Shown: piece after piece, positions 13,601 to 21,942 of the stretch
Layout: each line of letters opens with the position of its first letter
How positions within the stretch are numbered: position 1 is the stretch's first letter
From: a virus
Virus record (IMG/VR): IMGVR_UViG_3300046616_000111
Location: 1 to 24,932 of that record
Reading direction: 5' to 3' (one strand)
DNA length: 24,932 nt
Notes under the pieces: generated by a model
The model's database searches: none
The model's input: only the letters and a program-made list of their open reading frames with translations
Told to the model about the DNA's origin: nothing
Position numbers and translations under genes: made by a program

Positions 13601-16600
13601 CTGGTTCTTACAGCAAGGCCAACGTCATTTATGAGCGTGGTCGTGAACAATTTATCAAGCTGGCTGAAGCTGCGGGACAGACCCGTGTTCAGGCTGAGGC
13701 ATTAGCCGACCAGTGGCTGAGGATGCCGGACAAGACTGTTGCCTTCAAGGGCGACATGACGGACATCACTCAGAAGCTGCATGACGCCAAGATCAAGATT
13801 GACGGTCTCAAGCAGCAGCGAAAGACCGCTGTTGGTGCGGACAAGACGCGTCTTGATGCAGAAATCAAGGCTGCTCAGGCTGAAATCGATGCTCTCAAGC
13901 AGAAGCGTGCAGTTGCTCTTGATGCCACTACTACCGTATTCGACCAGGACATCAGGAATGCTCAGGCGAAGGTAGATGCTCTCAGGCAGAAGCGTAAGGT
14001 AGCTGTCGGTGCGGATAAGACCAAGCTCGATGCTGCGATTGCTGCTGCCCAGCGAAAGGTAGACGGCCTTAAGCAAAAGAAGGCTACGGTCATTCTCGTC
14101 AAGGATCTTGTATCCCGAGGTGTAGCCAACGCTCAGCAGTTGATTGACGCTATGCACGGTAAGACCGTTAAGATTACCGTGAAGATCAACGGTGTCAAGA
14201 CTGGCGTGGACCCGGACAAGTATTACTCTCAGGGTCCGCACAAGGGTGCCCGTTATGGCGGCATCATCCATCGTGCTAGCGGTGGAATGGTTCAGGCGTA
14301 CTTGGGTGGCGGTGGAGTATCTGGTCCTGGTGGACCTACCGCTGATGCCATTCACGCCATGCTGTCCGACGGTGAATTCGTCATGCGCGCGGCGGCCGTG
14401 AAGAAGTACGGTCTCGGCTTCTTCAACATGATCAACCGTGGCATGTTCCCTAAGTTTGCGGCCGGTGGCGCTGTAACCGGCGCCAGCGTCTCTGGAGGCG
14501 TCTCTGGCGCGTCCGGAGTCAAGGCTGGGGTAACTACCGGTACTTTCACCGTCAAGGACGGCACAGGCAAGCCTGTGGCTTCTGCGGTAGCCAACTTCAA
14601 GGCTCTGAGTACAGCTCTTACCCAGACCTACAACCAGATGCAGACCAAGACTCAGGCGTTCGGTACTCAGTTTGCTCTGAAGTCCAACTCTACCTATGCC
14701 GCTGTCGGTGCCACTACCAATAACTTTAGCAAGGCACAGGTAAGTGCACTCACTGGTGCCAGCAACCAGAGCCAGAATGTCTGGAACTCTTGGAAGGCTG
14801 GCATGACGAATCGTACTTCGTCTGCCTACAAGTCTCTTCAGGGCCAGACTTCCAGCTTCCAGAAGAGTCACTCTTCCAGCACGTCCAAGACCAGTTCCTC
14901 TGCTCAGAGCATCTGGAATTCTTGGAAGTCCGGAATGGTATCCAAGACCCAGTCCACTTACAGCAACCTGAACTCTGCCACTAGCAGTTTCCAGAAGCAG
15001 ACCGTATCCAAGATCGGGGCAGCCCGTGACGGTATGGGTTCTGCATGGGGTGGTTTAGGTGCCAAGTTCAGGCCACCGGTAAGTTACCTGGTTCACACTG
15101 TTATCAACAGTGGAATTGTCGGCTCTATGAACGCCATCATGAGCAAGCTCGGTGGCGGAAAGAGCATCGGTGGAATCAGCGTCGCCGGATTCGCATCCGG
15201 TGGACCTATCTACGGGCCCGGAACCAAGACTTCTGACAGTATCCCTGCGCGTCTGAGTCATGGTGAATACGTAATCCAGGCCAAGGCCGTGGACAAGTTT
15301 GGTGTGGGCTTCCTCAACAGCATCAACCAGGGTGCTCTACCACACGACGGTGGAGGCTTCAAGCCAGGATTCGCCAGTGGCGGTCTGGTCAACATCCGTA
15401 TGGCTCCTGGTTTTGCCACAGGTGGAGCTGTTCCTTCTGCGGACGCTCTGAATAGCATTCTCGGTGACGGTGGAGACGCCGGAGCCAAGAAGATGACCAA
15501 CTACATCATGGACAACTACGTCCTGCCACTTATCGACAGTGGTAGTGGTGGCTCTGCCATGAAGGCTGTACAGCGTGCTGGAGTAGCGCATATCCAGTCC
15601 AACGTTGAGAAGTTCGTTAAGGAGAACTTCGGTGGCGCCGGATCTGCTTCTGCTGGTCTGCGCTGGGCCAAGACTCAGTATGGAAAGCCTTATCAGTGGG
15701 GCGGAAATGGTAATCCTAGCTGGGATTGCAGCGGGTTTATGTCCGCTATTGAGTCCGTTATCCGTGGAGAGAAGCCACACCGTCGTTGGGCCACCGGTTC
15801 ATTCAGTGGAGCTACCGCTCCTTCTGGTTGGAAGCTCAACGCCAGTGCACCATTCAAGATTGGTATCACTAACGCAGGTGTAGGTCACACCGCTGGAACC
15901 ATCGGTAAGGAGAACGTCGAGTCTTCTGGTGGAGCTGGTGTTCACGGTGGCGCGTCCGCGCGTGGCTGGAACAACGCCATGTTCGGAAGCCACTACGGTT
16001 ACGTCGGCCCTAATGCCACCAAGAAGGCATTCGGTGGTCTGATCCGTGGTGTCGGTTCTGGAACATCTGACAGCATCCCCGCATGGCTTTCTCACGGAGA
16101 GTTTGTCATCCGTTCTGCTGCGGTAAAGAAGTTGGGTACAGGTTACCTGAGCGCTCTGAACTCTGGAAACATTCCGGGCTTCGCTGCTGGTGGATTTACT
16201 CTGCCTAACGTAGGCAAGGTCGGTACTGGCGGTATTCAGGATGCAGCGGGAATCAGTGCACTCAAGGGATTTGTGACTCTGTCCCAGGCTTCTATCGACG
16301 CCAACAGTGCCGGTGCCAACATCAAGGATGAGATCCAGACTGCTCTGAAGGCTCAGGATTCTTGGTCTACTCTCAAGACCAACCTGTATGACCTCCAGGC
16401 TATGATCAAGGCTGCCTTCAAGGGTGACGCTGAAACCACAATGCTGGCTCGTCTCAGCACTGTGACCAAGGCTCTTACACCTCTTCAGCAGAACCTGGAC
16501 CTGGTGAACTCCAAGTTGGCCAGTGCTACAGATGCTCTGGACGACCTCAAGGGCAAGTTCACCCAGTTGCACGATTCCGTGGCTAGCAATATCACGGACT

Positions 16601-17340
16601 ACGGCAAGGTCACAAAGATCGGTACCTATGGCACTAGCCCACAGGTACTGCTTGACCAGCTCACTAAGGACAGTGCCACTGCCGACAAGTTCCGAGACAT
16701 GTTGGTACAGCTCAAGGCTAAGGGCGTCGGCGCTGATGTAATTGGTCAGGTTGCTGAAGCGGGCATCTCTGGTGGAGGTCTAGCTACTGCTCAGACTATT
16801 CTCCAGATGACTCCAGAGCAGATTCAGCAGATGAATGCACTTCAGGCTAAGCTTGTTTCTACCGCAGACGCTGCCGGAACTGCCGCCGCCAATGGAATGT
16901 ACCAGGCTGGAATTTCCGCCGCTCAGGGTATCGTAGAGGGTCTGAAGTCTCAGCAGAAGGCTATTGAAGACCAGATGCTCGCCATTGCTGTAGCCATGGA
17001 GAAGGCTATCAAGCAGGCTCTTGGTATCAAGTCGCCGTCGCGCGTCATGATGCAGGTAGCGGACTTCACTGTAGACGGTCTCAGGAATCAGCTTGTGACC
17101 CGTACTCCAGAAGTCGCTAAGGCTATGGATTCCATGGTCTCTGTTCCAGCAACTAGCGCTCCAAATCTCGGAACTGGTACAATTGCTGGTGGACCTAATG
17201 TAACCTACGTAACCATTGAGAATATCAATGTGAACGGTACGTTCTCTCTGGAGACTGCAAAGGATCGCAAGACCTTTGCTAAGACCATTGCGAAGGACGT
17301 CAAGGAAGCAATCCGCCAGGACGATAAGGCTCATAGGTAA
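10636..17340 (+). CDS. Tape measure protein with embedded NlpC/P60-like peptidase domain
   Basis: Sets tail length and is ejected with the DNA; 2,234 aa. Residues 18-157 are five 28-aa repeats built on 'GLR.EV..AL..AT', with weaker copies to about 300. Hydrophobic segments lie near 345-400 and 630-680 (LLDALIIKFVLFKAALAITG), as expected for a protein that enters membrane. Residues 1058-1144 are three 29-aa charged helical repeats (LKQKR...DALKQ). Two 44-aa Ser/Thr-rich repeats start near 1382. The motif 'DSIPA.LSHGEFVI...AV..G.G...IN...PGFA.GG' occurs three times (about 1208-1278, 1519-1585, 1798-1853). Between copies two and three, 'YGKPYQWGG..... DCSGFM' (C1698) and 'VGHTAG' (H1751) mark an NlpC/P60-like cysteine peptidase, probably for local peptidoglycan cleavage during entry. 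The C-terminal 'GIKSPSRVM' is typical of tape measures. Confidence 0.95.
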   Translation: MPVGFRIASAWVDIRAEDKGLREQIKAAVEKAARDQDVKIPLKIDSKGLRREVQDALKNATKGQKPTVAIGIKSTGLRKEVSDALKAATDKQKPKIKLGINSTGLRAEVQRALNAATKDQKPTVKLGISAIGLRGEVQRALAEATAGQNGTVSINARVDTDGLTRALADTHPTITPNIDVRGLRQRMMAAIRQINVNDSVHINPNIDGDALANQIRSQIARLRDKYRVRIGADIDTDTFAARLRAAARQVPSDIDIDLNPRINQLQLRAAVGAAAARIRPQINFTGELNTAMTRARLMASLAAAQAGLHITVPVRVDQNQFLLLRNSIGSIEQGFRAIEGPTGRWAHIIAAAAVTIGPAFALANNAIRTTGASLAVMVPMLTSLISLGAAFKIGFEHVGSVISGVFGGSKTAIKDLENNLALLSPEARKFGQELIRLQPAFSQLRIDVQDQLFKNFDQTLDSFTSTTLPVLRRGVASQAQVLHGMAQGIVDVMNKASHLGELDIMFGGLRTAMQPMIAIPGQFTNALIKMSIAAAPLLTRMTTSFGGWAQKMTDKMNTAFYNGTLQASISKAGDTIVNFFRRIANNPEFQKFVDRVKASGPQIADAFAHIAEALMKILNSLAPVTAIFVKVADAAAQFINALPPVLLDALIIKFVLFKAALAITGLVKGLAMAMVALRLSIVALTATGNVRMVGLLGERLAAMGMTATGISRVATSVGILVRSTALLAGLTLAFQTLGASFEGIFGDGRIHANMDKLSKSLVDFSRTGKVTGESARVFGDDMDKIRDAAKQVGDPNAWDRIVHGFKRVGEAIHINGDSWQKSQDTMKTADEALVDLAKNGHADAAAAVFKKMASGATSLEALKKSVPGYTKYVKDAAAAQKLAAVTMGAYGDAAVRVQNDLNLQRQAADGLKQSIEALNDAHRQAAGDQIAMEASIDDATATIKANMKAIGDNSQGLSVNTAKGRENRTALMQLAQSTSAYALSKLQETGSYSKANVIYERGREQFIKLAEAAGQTRVQAEALADQWLRMPDKTVAFKGDMTDITQKLHDAKIKIDGLKQQRKTAVGADKTRLDAEIKAAQAEIDALKQKRAVALDATTTVFDQDIRNAQAKVDALRQKRKVAVGADKTKLDAAIAAAQRKVDGLKQKKATVILVKDLVSRGVANAQQLIDAMHGKTVKITVKINGVKTGVDPDKYYSQGPHKGARYGGIIHRASGGMVQAYLGGGGVSGPGGPTADAIHAMLSDGEFVMRAAAVKKYGLGFFNMINRGMFPKFAAGGAVTGASVSGGVSGASGVKAGVTTGTFTVKDGTGKPVASAVANFKALSTALTQTYNQMQTKTQAFGTQFALKSNSTYAAVGATTNNFSKAQVSALTGASNQSQNVWNSWKAGMTNRTSSAYKSLQGQTSSFQKSHSSSTSKTSSSAQSIWNSWKSGMVSKTQSTYSNLNSATSSFQKQTVSKIGAARDGMGSAWGGLGAKFRPPVSYLVHTVINSGIVGSMNAIMSKLGGGKSIGGISVAGFASGGPIYGPGTKTSDSIPARLSHGEYVIQAKAVDKFGVGFLNSINQGALPHDGGGFKPGFASGGLVNIRMAPGFATGGAVPSADALNSILGDGGDAGAKKMTNYIMDNYVLPLIDSGSGGSAMKAVQRAGVAHIQSNVEKFVKENFGGAGSASAGLRWAKTQYGKPYQWGGNGNPSWDCSGFMSAIESVIRGEKPHRRWATGSFSGATAPSGWKLNASAPFKIGITNAGVGHTAGTIGKENVESSGGAGVHGGASARGWNNAMFGSHYGYVGPNATKKAFGGLIRGVGSGTSDSIPAWLSHGEFVIRSAAVKKLGTGYLSALNSGNIPGFAAGGFTLPNVGKVGTGGIQDAAGISALKGFVTLSQASIDANSAGANIKDEIQTALKAQDSWSTLKTNLYDLQAMIKAAFKGDAETTMLARLSTVTKALTPLQQNLDLVNSKLASATDALDDLKGKFTQLHDSVASNITDYGKVTKIGTYGTSPQVLLDQLTKDSATADKFRDMLVQLKAKGVGADVIGQVAEAGISGGGLATAQTILQMTPEQIQQMNALQAKLVSTADAAGTAAANGMYQAGISAAQGIVEGLKSQQKAIEDQMLAIAVAMEKAIKQALGIKSPSRVMMQVADFTVDGLRNQLVTRTPEVAKAMDSMVSVPATSAPNLGTGTIAGGPNVTYVTIENINVNGTFSLETAKDRKTFAKTIAKDVKEAIRQDDKAHR
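10687..11106 (+). repeat. Five tandem 84-bp repeats in tape measure 5' end
   Basis: Five in-phase units of exactly 84 bp (28 codons). Each starts near a GGTCTGCG-type sequence coding GLR and ends in a short strand such as VAIGIK or VKLGIN. Units two to four are most alike, for example 'STGLRKEVSDALKAAT' and 'STGLRAEVQRALNAAT'. The middle units probably arose by recent duplication, and the flanking ones have diverged. Confidence 0.8.
13807..14067 (+). repeat. Three tandem 87-bp coiled-coil repeats in tape measure
   Basis: Three units of exactly 87 bp (29 codons), residues 1058-1144, each following L(K/R)Q(K/Q)R..AV, a middle DK(T)(R/K)LDA-type segment, then AQ.(K/E)(V/I)DA. Units one and three are most similar (VGADKTRLDAEI and VGADKTKLDAAI), and the middle one differs (LDATTTVFDQDI). 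They are predicted to form charged helices, probably coiled coil along the tail lumen. Confidence 0.75.
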
Positions 17341-17354
17341 GGGAGGAGGCTCAC

Positions 17355-18569
17355 ATGCCGCATTCTGCATCCGGATACGGTGAAATTCGCATCGGCCGTT
17401 TCTACGTGGTCGAAATGGAGAAGGCAACCGAAACCACGGACGGTAAGTTGAGTGTGACAGGTCAGGAATCTAGTCCTCCCACCACACCGGCCGCTCTAGT
17501 TACCTTCCTGCATGGCCAAGTAGTTGGCATGCAGGAGGGTAAGCTAGTGCCTGTCCAGTTCCGGGACAAGGTCGAGCGAAACGGTTACTACTCCATTGGA
17601 TCGGCGTCTTCTGATCTGACGGACTATCAGAGTGAAGTCGTATTGGCCGACTGGCAGATTGATCTAGTTCGTTCTGGATCTGACTCTGAGGTCGATATTC
17701 AGTCCCGCTTAACTGGGGCCGTACGCCAGAACGACTTTGCTCTTACGGGCACGCGTTGGCACGCACCCGCTATCAATCATTATGCCTACCACACCGGCAC
17801 ATCCATTCCTTCTGGTTCGGTAACTCGTACCAGTGCGGATGGAAGTATCAAGGTGTACTTAGGCGTGCCTTCTGGAGTTCACCCCAAGTGGGGTTGCGAC
17901 GTGCCAGACTATTACGGTGGTCGTGTACGTATCACTGACACTCTGGAAGTAGCAACTGAGAATGAGGTCGAGGGTGTCAATCGCCAGATCTCTGCCAGTG
18001 GTTGGAGTCTTAGCAATGGGCTCATCAACGTAACTCCCTCTACTTCTGCGGGAGTTGTCAATGTGCAGTATTACGATGGTTCAACCTGGCAGAATAACTT
18101 GTGGAAGCTTCAGCGTAACGGTGCCAACCTAGCAGCCTTCGACACAGTAAACATCATCCGTAATGATTTTGAGGAGTGCATTCTTCGACTGACCTCTACC
18201 GTATCCGGTGGTGGCCGTACATCGGTCGATCTCAAACTGAAGCGTGGGTCACGCATCATCGAGGGCTATATGCAGACCAGTGTCTCTACGACGCTCAAAG
18301 TGGCACCTAACAACACCACAGCTTCCACCTCGGGTACGGGGTACCAGGTGGCTACCGCAGGCACACACAGGCCTGCCTGTGGTTCTGCACGTACCTTCAC
18401 CGTAGACAACACCAACGGTGGTATTTCCAGGGCGTCCACTGTTGTTTTCGATTTCTGGATTGGCGTAGTCATCAATGCGGCCTCACCTCAGATAGGAGAT
18501 GCGGTCACAGATCTTCGTGACCAGTACATCGCATCCATGCCTGAACTTACCTATGCAGTGAGGCGATAA
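17355..18569 (+). CDS. Minor tail protein, probable distal tail protein
   Basis: A 404-residue protein directly after the tape measure, the usual place for the distal tail protein that starts the tail tip. The sequence is beta-rich with many Ser/Thr/Gly; recognisable stretches are 'GRFYVVEMEKATE', 'SDLTDYQSEVVLADWQIDLV', 'GTRWHAPAINHYAYHTGTS' and 'INVTPSTSAGVVNVQYYDGSTWQN'. The second half resembles a jelly-roll or lectin-like sandwich, such as might bind carbohydrate. The start has GGGAGGAGG with good spacing, and its TAA lies one base before the GTG of the next gene. I cannot tell by eye which tail-tip subclass it belongs to. Confidence 0.75.
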   Translation: MPHSASGYGEIRIGRFYVVEMEKATETTDGKLSVTGQESSPPTTPAALVTFLHGQVVGMQEGKLVPVQFRDKVERNGYYSIGSASSDLTDYQSEVVLADWQIDLVRSGSDSEVDIQSRLTGAVRQNDFALTGTRWHAPAINHYAYHTGTSIPSGSVTRTSADGSIKVYLGVPSGVHPKWGCDVPDYYGGRVRITDTLEVATENEVEGVNRQISASGWSLSNGLINVTPSTSAGVVNVQYYDGSTWQNNLWKLQRNGANLAAFDTVNIIRNDFEECILRLTSTVSGGGRTSVDLKLKRGSRIIEGYMQTSVSTTLKVAPNNTTASTSGTGYQVATAGTHRPACGSARTFTVDNTNGGISRASTVVFDFWIGVVINAASPQIGDAVTDLRDQYIASMPELTYAVRR

Positions 18570-18570
18570 C

Positions 18571-21500
18571 GTGTCTGTTCAGCAAGTACTTGAAGCATTA
18601 GGCTCTTTCGAGATTGAGCTTCTGGGTAATGTCCCTCGCGAAGTTCTCGATGCTATCGATCACTTCGATCATATCGCGATCATCCCTGGGCGTATGGATG
18701 TACGACAGTATGGAGACAACTGTCTTACCTCGGCCCGTTATGTAGGTGTGGTGCGTCGTAAGAAGGTTGCAGATGACGGACGTACTAACCTGATCGAAGA
18801 CGACATCCGAATCTCCGGTGTCGGTATGGAGTTCTGGTTGGGCGATGATGACGGCAAGGGTGCTGTTATCGAGACTCCCGTCGAGTTCTCCAATACCGGA
18901 TTCACTACGGTTATCAACGCTTTACGACCTTCTACGGTCTCCAACGGGACTATCTATTCTGTGACCGGTGGCTATACCGGACGTCACGTTTACCAGACTC
19001 CTCGTGACGCTATCAAGTATGTCTGCGACACCTTGTCCACTACAAGCATTCCCGTGGGTTACAAGGTGAACAACAACGCCTCTCTGGATGCTGGACCCGA
19101 ATCCAACCTCTTCGTGACCAACCCTACTTGCATTGTCATGCGTAAGGGTTCTACTCAGGGAGAGGACATGTTCATGCGTGCGTTACCTAGCACCGTGGAT
19201 ATGGATATCGACATGGAAGATTTCGCTACCCGTGTCGTAATGCTGGCTGAAGCAGATGGAGAAGATCTGGCTACAGGTTCTGCGGACATCTCTACCGTGG
19301 CGCCTGGCGTCAACATCTACAAGGACTTGTTCGGTAACTCTCTGGCTCTTACCAAGCTGGTCAGTGAGTCTGACACCTTGGAGACCAATGCCGCAACCCG
19401 TGCTGCTCTGGCTCTCCAGGAAGTTCTATACCCTCACCGTACCCTGACCATTTCTACTCAGGACTACGACATCTACGGCTCGTTCGACATTGGTGATTAC
19501 ATCTGGGTGTACGACCCGGATGCCGGTCTGGTTGACACCAACAACGAAGTCTATGTTCGTGGTATCCGTATCAACCCGATGAAGCTTCGTGTTACTGAGA
19601 ATGAGTTCCCAGTTACCGAAAGGTACACCGTAGCTCATCGGGACAAGAATGGTGTCTGGACAGATATCTCTGACTACGTCCATTTCGAGGAAGAGCAGAC
19701 TACCAACGTAACCATCGGTGATTTCGCACGCGACCTTACGTCTACCAGTAACGCGGCATCGGATCGTACGGGAGCGGTGACTCCACCCAACTTCACCATT
19801 CCTGCGGCTCCAACGTGGGTCACAGCCTCGTTCCAGACTACGAACTATGTGGACAGCCTCGGTAACCCGAAGGCGCGTCAAAAGCTCGTATGGAACCAGC
19901 CGCTCAACACTGACGGTTCCGCCATCACAGATGGCGATCACTACGAACTTCAGTACCGACTGAACTCCGGGTCGCAGTATTCTCAGACCTGGTCTGCGGC
20001 CAGCACACTTACCTGGGACCAGATGAATACCTGGGATCAGCCGGTAGACCCGGACGAAACCCCATGGCAGACCATCATTATCGGCTGGGGTGAGAGTACT
20101 ACTCTCATCTTGGAACTCCCGGTAGGAACTGCATTCGAATCCAAGATCCGGGCAGTGGACCGTGGTGGCAATCAGGGAGCTTTCTCTACTCAGACTATTT
20201 GGACCACGTCTGAGGACAACATTCCACCTTCTTCTCCAGCGGCTCCAGCCGTAGCAGGTAACCCTGTGTCTATTCAGGTGGTTCACGAGTTGGGTATGGC
20301 CTCTGGCGGTACCTTCAACTTGGAAAACGACCTAGCCTATCTTGAGGTCCACTACAGCGCCGACAACAACTTCTTCCCAACAGAAGCAAGTCTCGCCGGA
20401 CACCTTCGAGCCAACAAGGGAATGATGCAGGCTCAGGTGCCCGCCGTCGGTACATTCACTGTGCCCGAAATCGCTGACATCTATGTCAAGGTCGTAGCGG
20501 TTGACACAGGAGGAAATAGGTCCAACGCATCGGAAGCTGCGCAGGTAACTGCGGAGCTGATCGACGATGCCCATATCTCCAACTTGACGGTCAGCAAGCT
20601 CCTCGCGGGTGAGCTGAATGCCGACATCATCTTGGCTTCGTCTATCAAGACTGCCACGGACGGACAGCGATTAGAACTCAGTTCCGAGGGTCTTCAGACT
20701 TTCGACGAGAATGGAGATCTGGTCTCTAACCTGTCCTCCAGCCCGTCTTCTTCCGGCGAGTTCATCGGTTTCCGTGACTCTTCGGGAAACGTCGTATCCC
20801 AGATCGATGATATGGGTAACGGTACTTTCCAGCAGGTATTCGCGGGGCAGGCTCTGTATGTCGCGGGAGACGATATCGTTGCCCGCATCAATGCTTTACC
20901 CCGAGGCATCCTGGCTATTACCAAGGCGCCTAGCAACAGTGCTAGTGCTACCACTGCGTCCGACACTCCGGGTGGTGCGGTATGGAACCGTCTAGTTATT
21001 CGCGACTTCGATCCGACTCGACAGTATGAAATTGGTTATCGTTTCCGTGCCGACGTGGGAAGTTTGTTCCCTTCCTACGTAGGAATGAACTGCTACTACG
21101 CGTGGGATCGCAAGGCTACAAACGTGGACAATGACGGTTCGTTTCTTCTGGACCAGTTCGGAGGTCGTATTCAAACGACGTCCGCTACCGACTCTGCATG
21201 GTCGGGTATTCAGGTGTACCAGAACACCAGTCCGGCCGGAACTGACTTGCATTTAGGTTTCTATGTCGTAGCTAATATCGCGGGTATCCAGTATCAGGGC
21301 ACAACCTATGGTCAGGTGTGGCTCAAGGACATTGGACTGGCGATTGATTTCGATACCTTCAACCCTGCCACCGATGGTGGAGGTGCTGATGGAGGAGGTA
21401 CTCCTGTTCAGACCTACACTAAGACCTATACGGCTACTTGGACAGGTAGTTACAACGGCAGCAACAGTCGTACCAACTCTAATGGAAACCTTTACCAGGG

Positions 21501-21918
21501 TCAGTACGACAGTGGTAATGGAAACCAGAGGAGCCTTATCGGATTCGATTCTGCCACTATCCGAAATGACTTGGCTGGAGCTACTATCACCAAGGTAGAA
21601 CTCACGCTCAAGAACAACCACTGGTATAACAACTCCGGAGGTACAGCCGTAGTCGGTACCCACAACAGTGGTGTCTCTTCGGCTCCGTCTATTTGTCCGG
21701 GACTGAATGACAACCGTGGTGTATTCAGTGGATGGCCAAAGCTCGCTACCTGGGCTGTGAATCTGGAGACGACTATTGGCGACGATCTACGTGATGGTGC
21801 AGCCCGAGGTATTTGCCTCGGACCAGGTATCAGTACAAGCCATGAGTACTATGGCTTCTTTGCCGGATATTCGGATTCCACTAATCGTCCACGTTTGACT
21901 ATCACCTACACAAAGTGA
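18571..21918 (+). CDS. Large minor tail protein (tail-tip hub with FN3-like and C-terminal jelly-roll domains)
   Basis: An 1,115-residue tail-tip protein. The first ~375 residues ('LGSFEIELLGNVPREVL', 'HFDHIAIIPGRMDV', 'YTGRHVYQTPRDAIKYVCDTL', 'FDIGDYIWVYDP') look like the gp27/Gp37-like hub domain of actinophage minor tail proteins. FN3-like modules start near 410 ('APTWVTASFQ...QKLVWNQPLNTDG') and 553 ('PPSSPAAPAVAGNPVSIQV'). 'AHISNLTVSKLLAGELNADIILASSI' (around 669-694) is a linker-type motif common in these proteins. A Gly-rich linker (DGGGADGGG) leads to a C-terminal domain from about 946 ('YTATWTGSYNGSNS', 'LIGFDSATIRNDLAGATI'), likely a jelly-roll for receptor contact. GTG start with GAGG upstream. 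Domain calls are pattern impressions. Confidence 0.8.
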   Translation: MSVQQVLEALGSFEIELLGNVPREVLDAIDHFDHIAIIPGRMDVRQYGDNCLTSARYVGVVRRKKVADDGRTNLIEDDIRISGVGMEFWLGDDDGKGAVIETPVEFSNTGFTTVINALRPSTVSNGTIYSVTGGYTGRHVYQTPRDAIKYVCDTLSTTSIPVGYKVNNNASLDAGPESNLFVTNPTCIVMRKGSTQGEDMFMRALPSTVDMDIDMEDFATRVVMLAEADGEDLATGSADISTVAPGVNIYKDLFGNSLALTKLVSESDTLETNAATRAALALQEVLYPHRTLTISTQDYDIYGSFDIGDYIWVYDPDAGLVDTNNEVYVRGIRINPMKLRVTENEFPVTERYTVAHRDKNGVWTDISDYVHFEEEQTTNVTIGDFARDLTSTSNAASDRTGAVTPPNFTIPAAPTWVTASFQTTNYVDSLGNPKARQKLVWNQPLNTDGSAITDGDHYELQYRLNSGSQYSQTWSAASTLTWDQMNTWDQPVDPDETPWQTIIIGWGESTTLILELPVGTAFESKIRAVDRGGNQGAFSTQTIWTTSEDNIPPSSPAAPAVAGNPVSIQVVHELGMASGGTFNLENDLAYLEVHYSADNNFFPTEASLAGHLRANKGMMQAQVPAVGTFTVPEIADIYVKVVAVDTGGNRSNASEAAQVTAELIDDAHISNLTVSKLLAGELNADIILASSIKTATDGQRLELSSEGLQTFDENGDLVSNLSSSPSSSGEFIGFRDSSGNVVSQIDDMGNGTFQQVFAGQALYVAGDDIVARINALPRGILAITKAPSNSASATTASDTPGGAVWNRLVIRDFDPTRQYEIGYRFRADVGSLFPSYVGMNCYYAWDRKATNVDNDGSFLLDQFGGRIQTTSATDSAWSGIQVYQNTSPAGTDLHLGFYVVANIAGIQYQGTTYGQVWLKDIGLAIDFDTFNPATDGGGADGGGTPVQTYTKTYTATWTGSYNGSNSRTNSNGNLYQGQYDSGNGNQRSLIGFDSATIRNDLAGATITKVELTLKNNHWYNNSGGTAVVGTHNSGVSSAPSICPGLNDNRGVFSGWPKLATWAVNLETTIGDDLRDGAARGICLGPGISTSHEYYGFFAGYSDSTNRPRLTITYTK

Positions 21919-21942
21919 TAACTACTGGCTGAGGAGGCCATA

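Noticed and set aside
13702-14871. Long open frame on the minus strand (389 codons) opposite the tape measure
   Set aside because: It mirrors the biased codons of the tape measure gene, has no ribosome site or neighbours on that strand and encodes no recognisable motif. Treated as a shadow.
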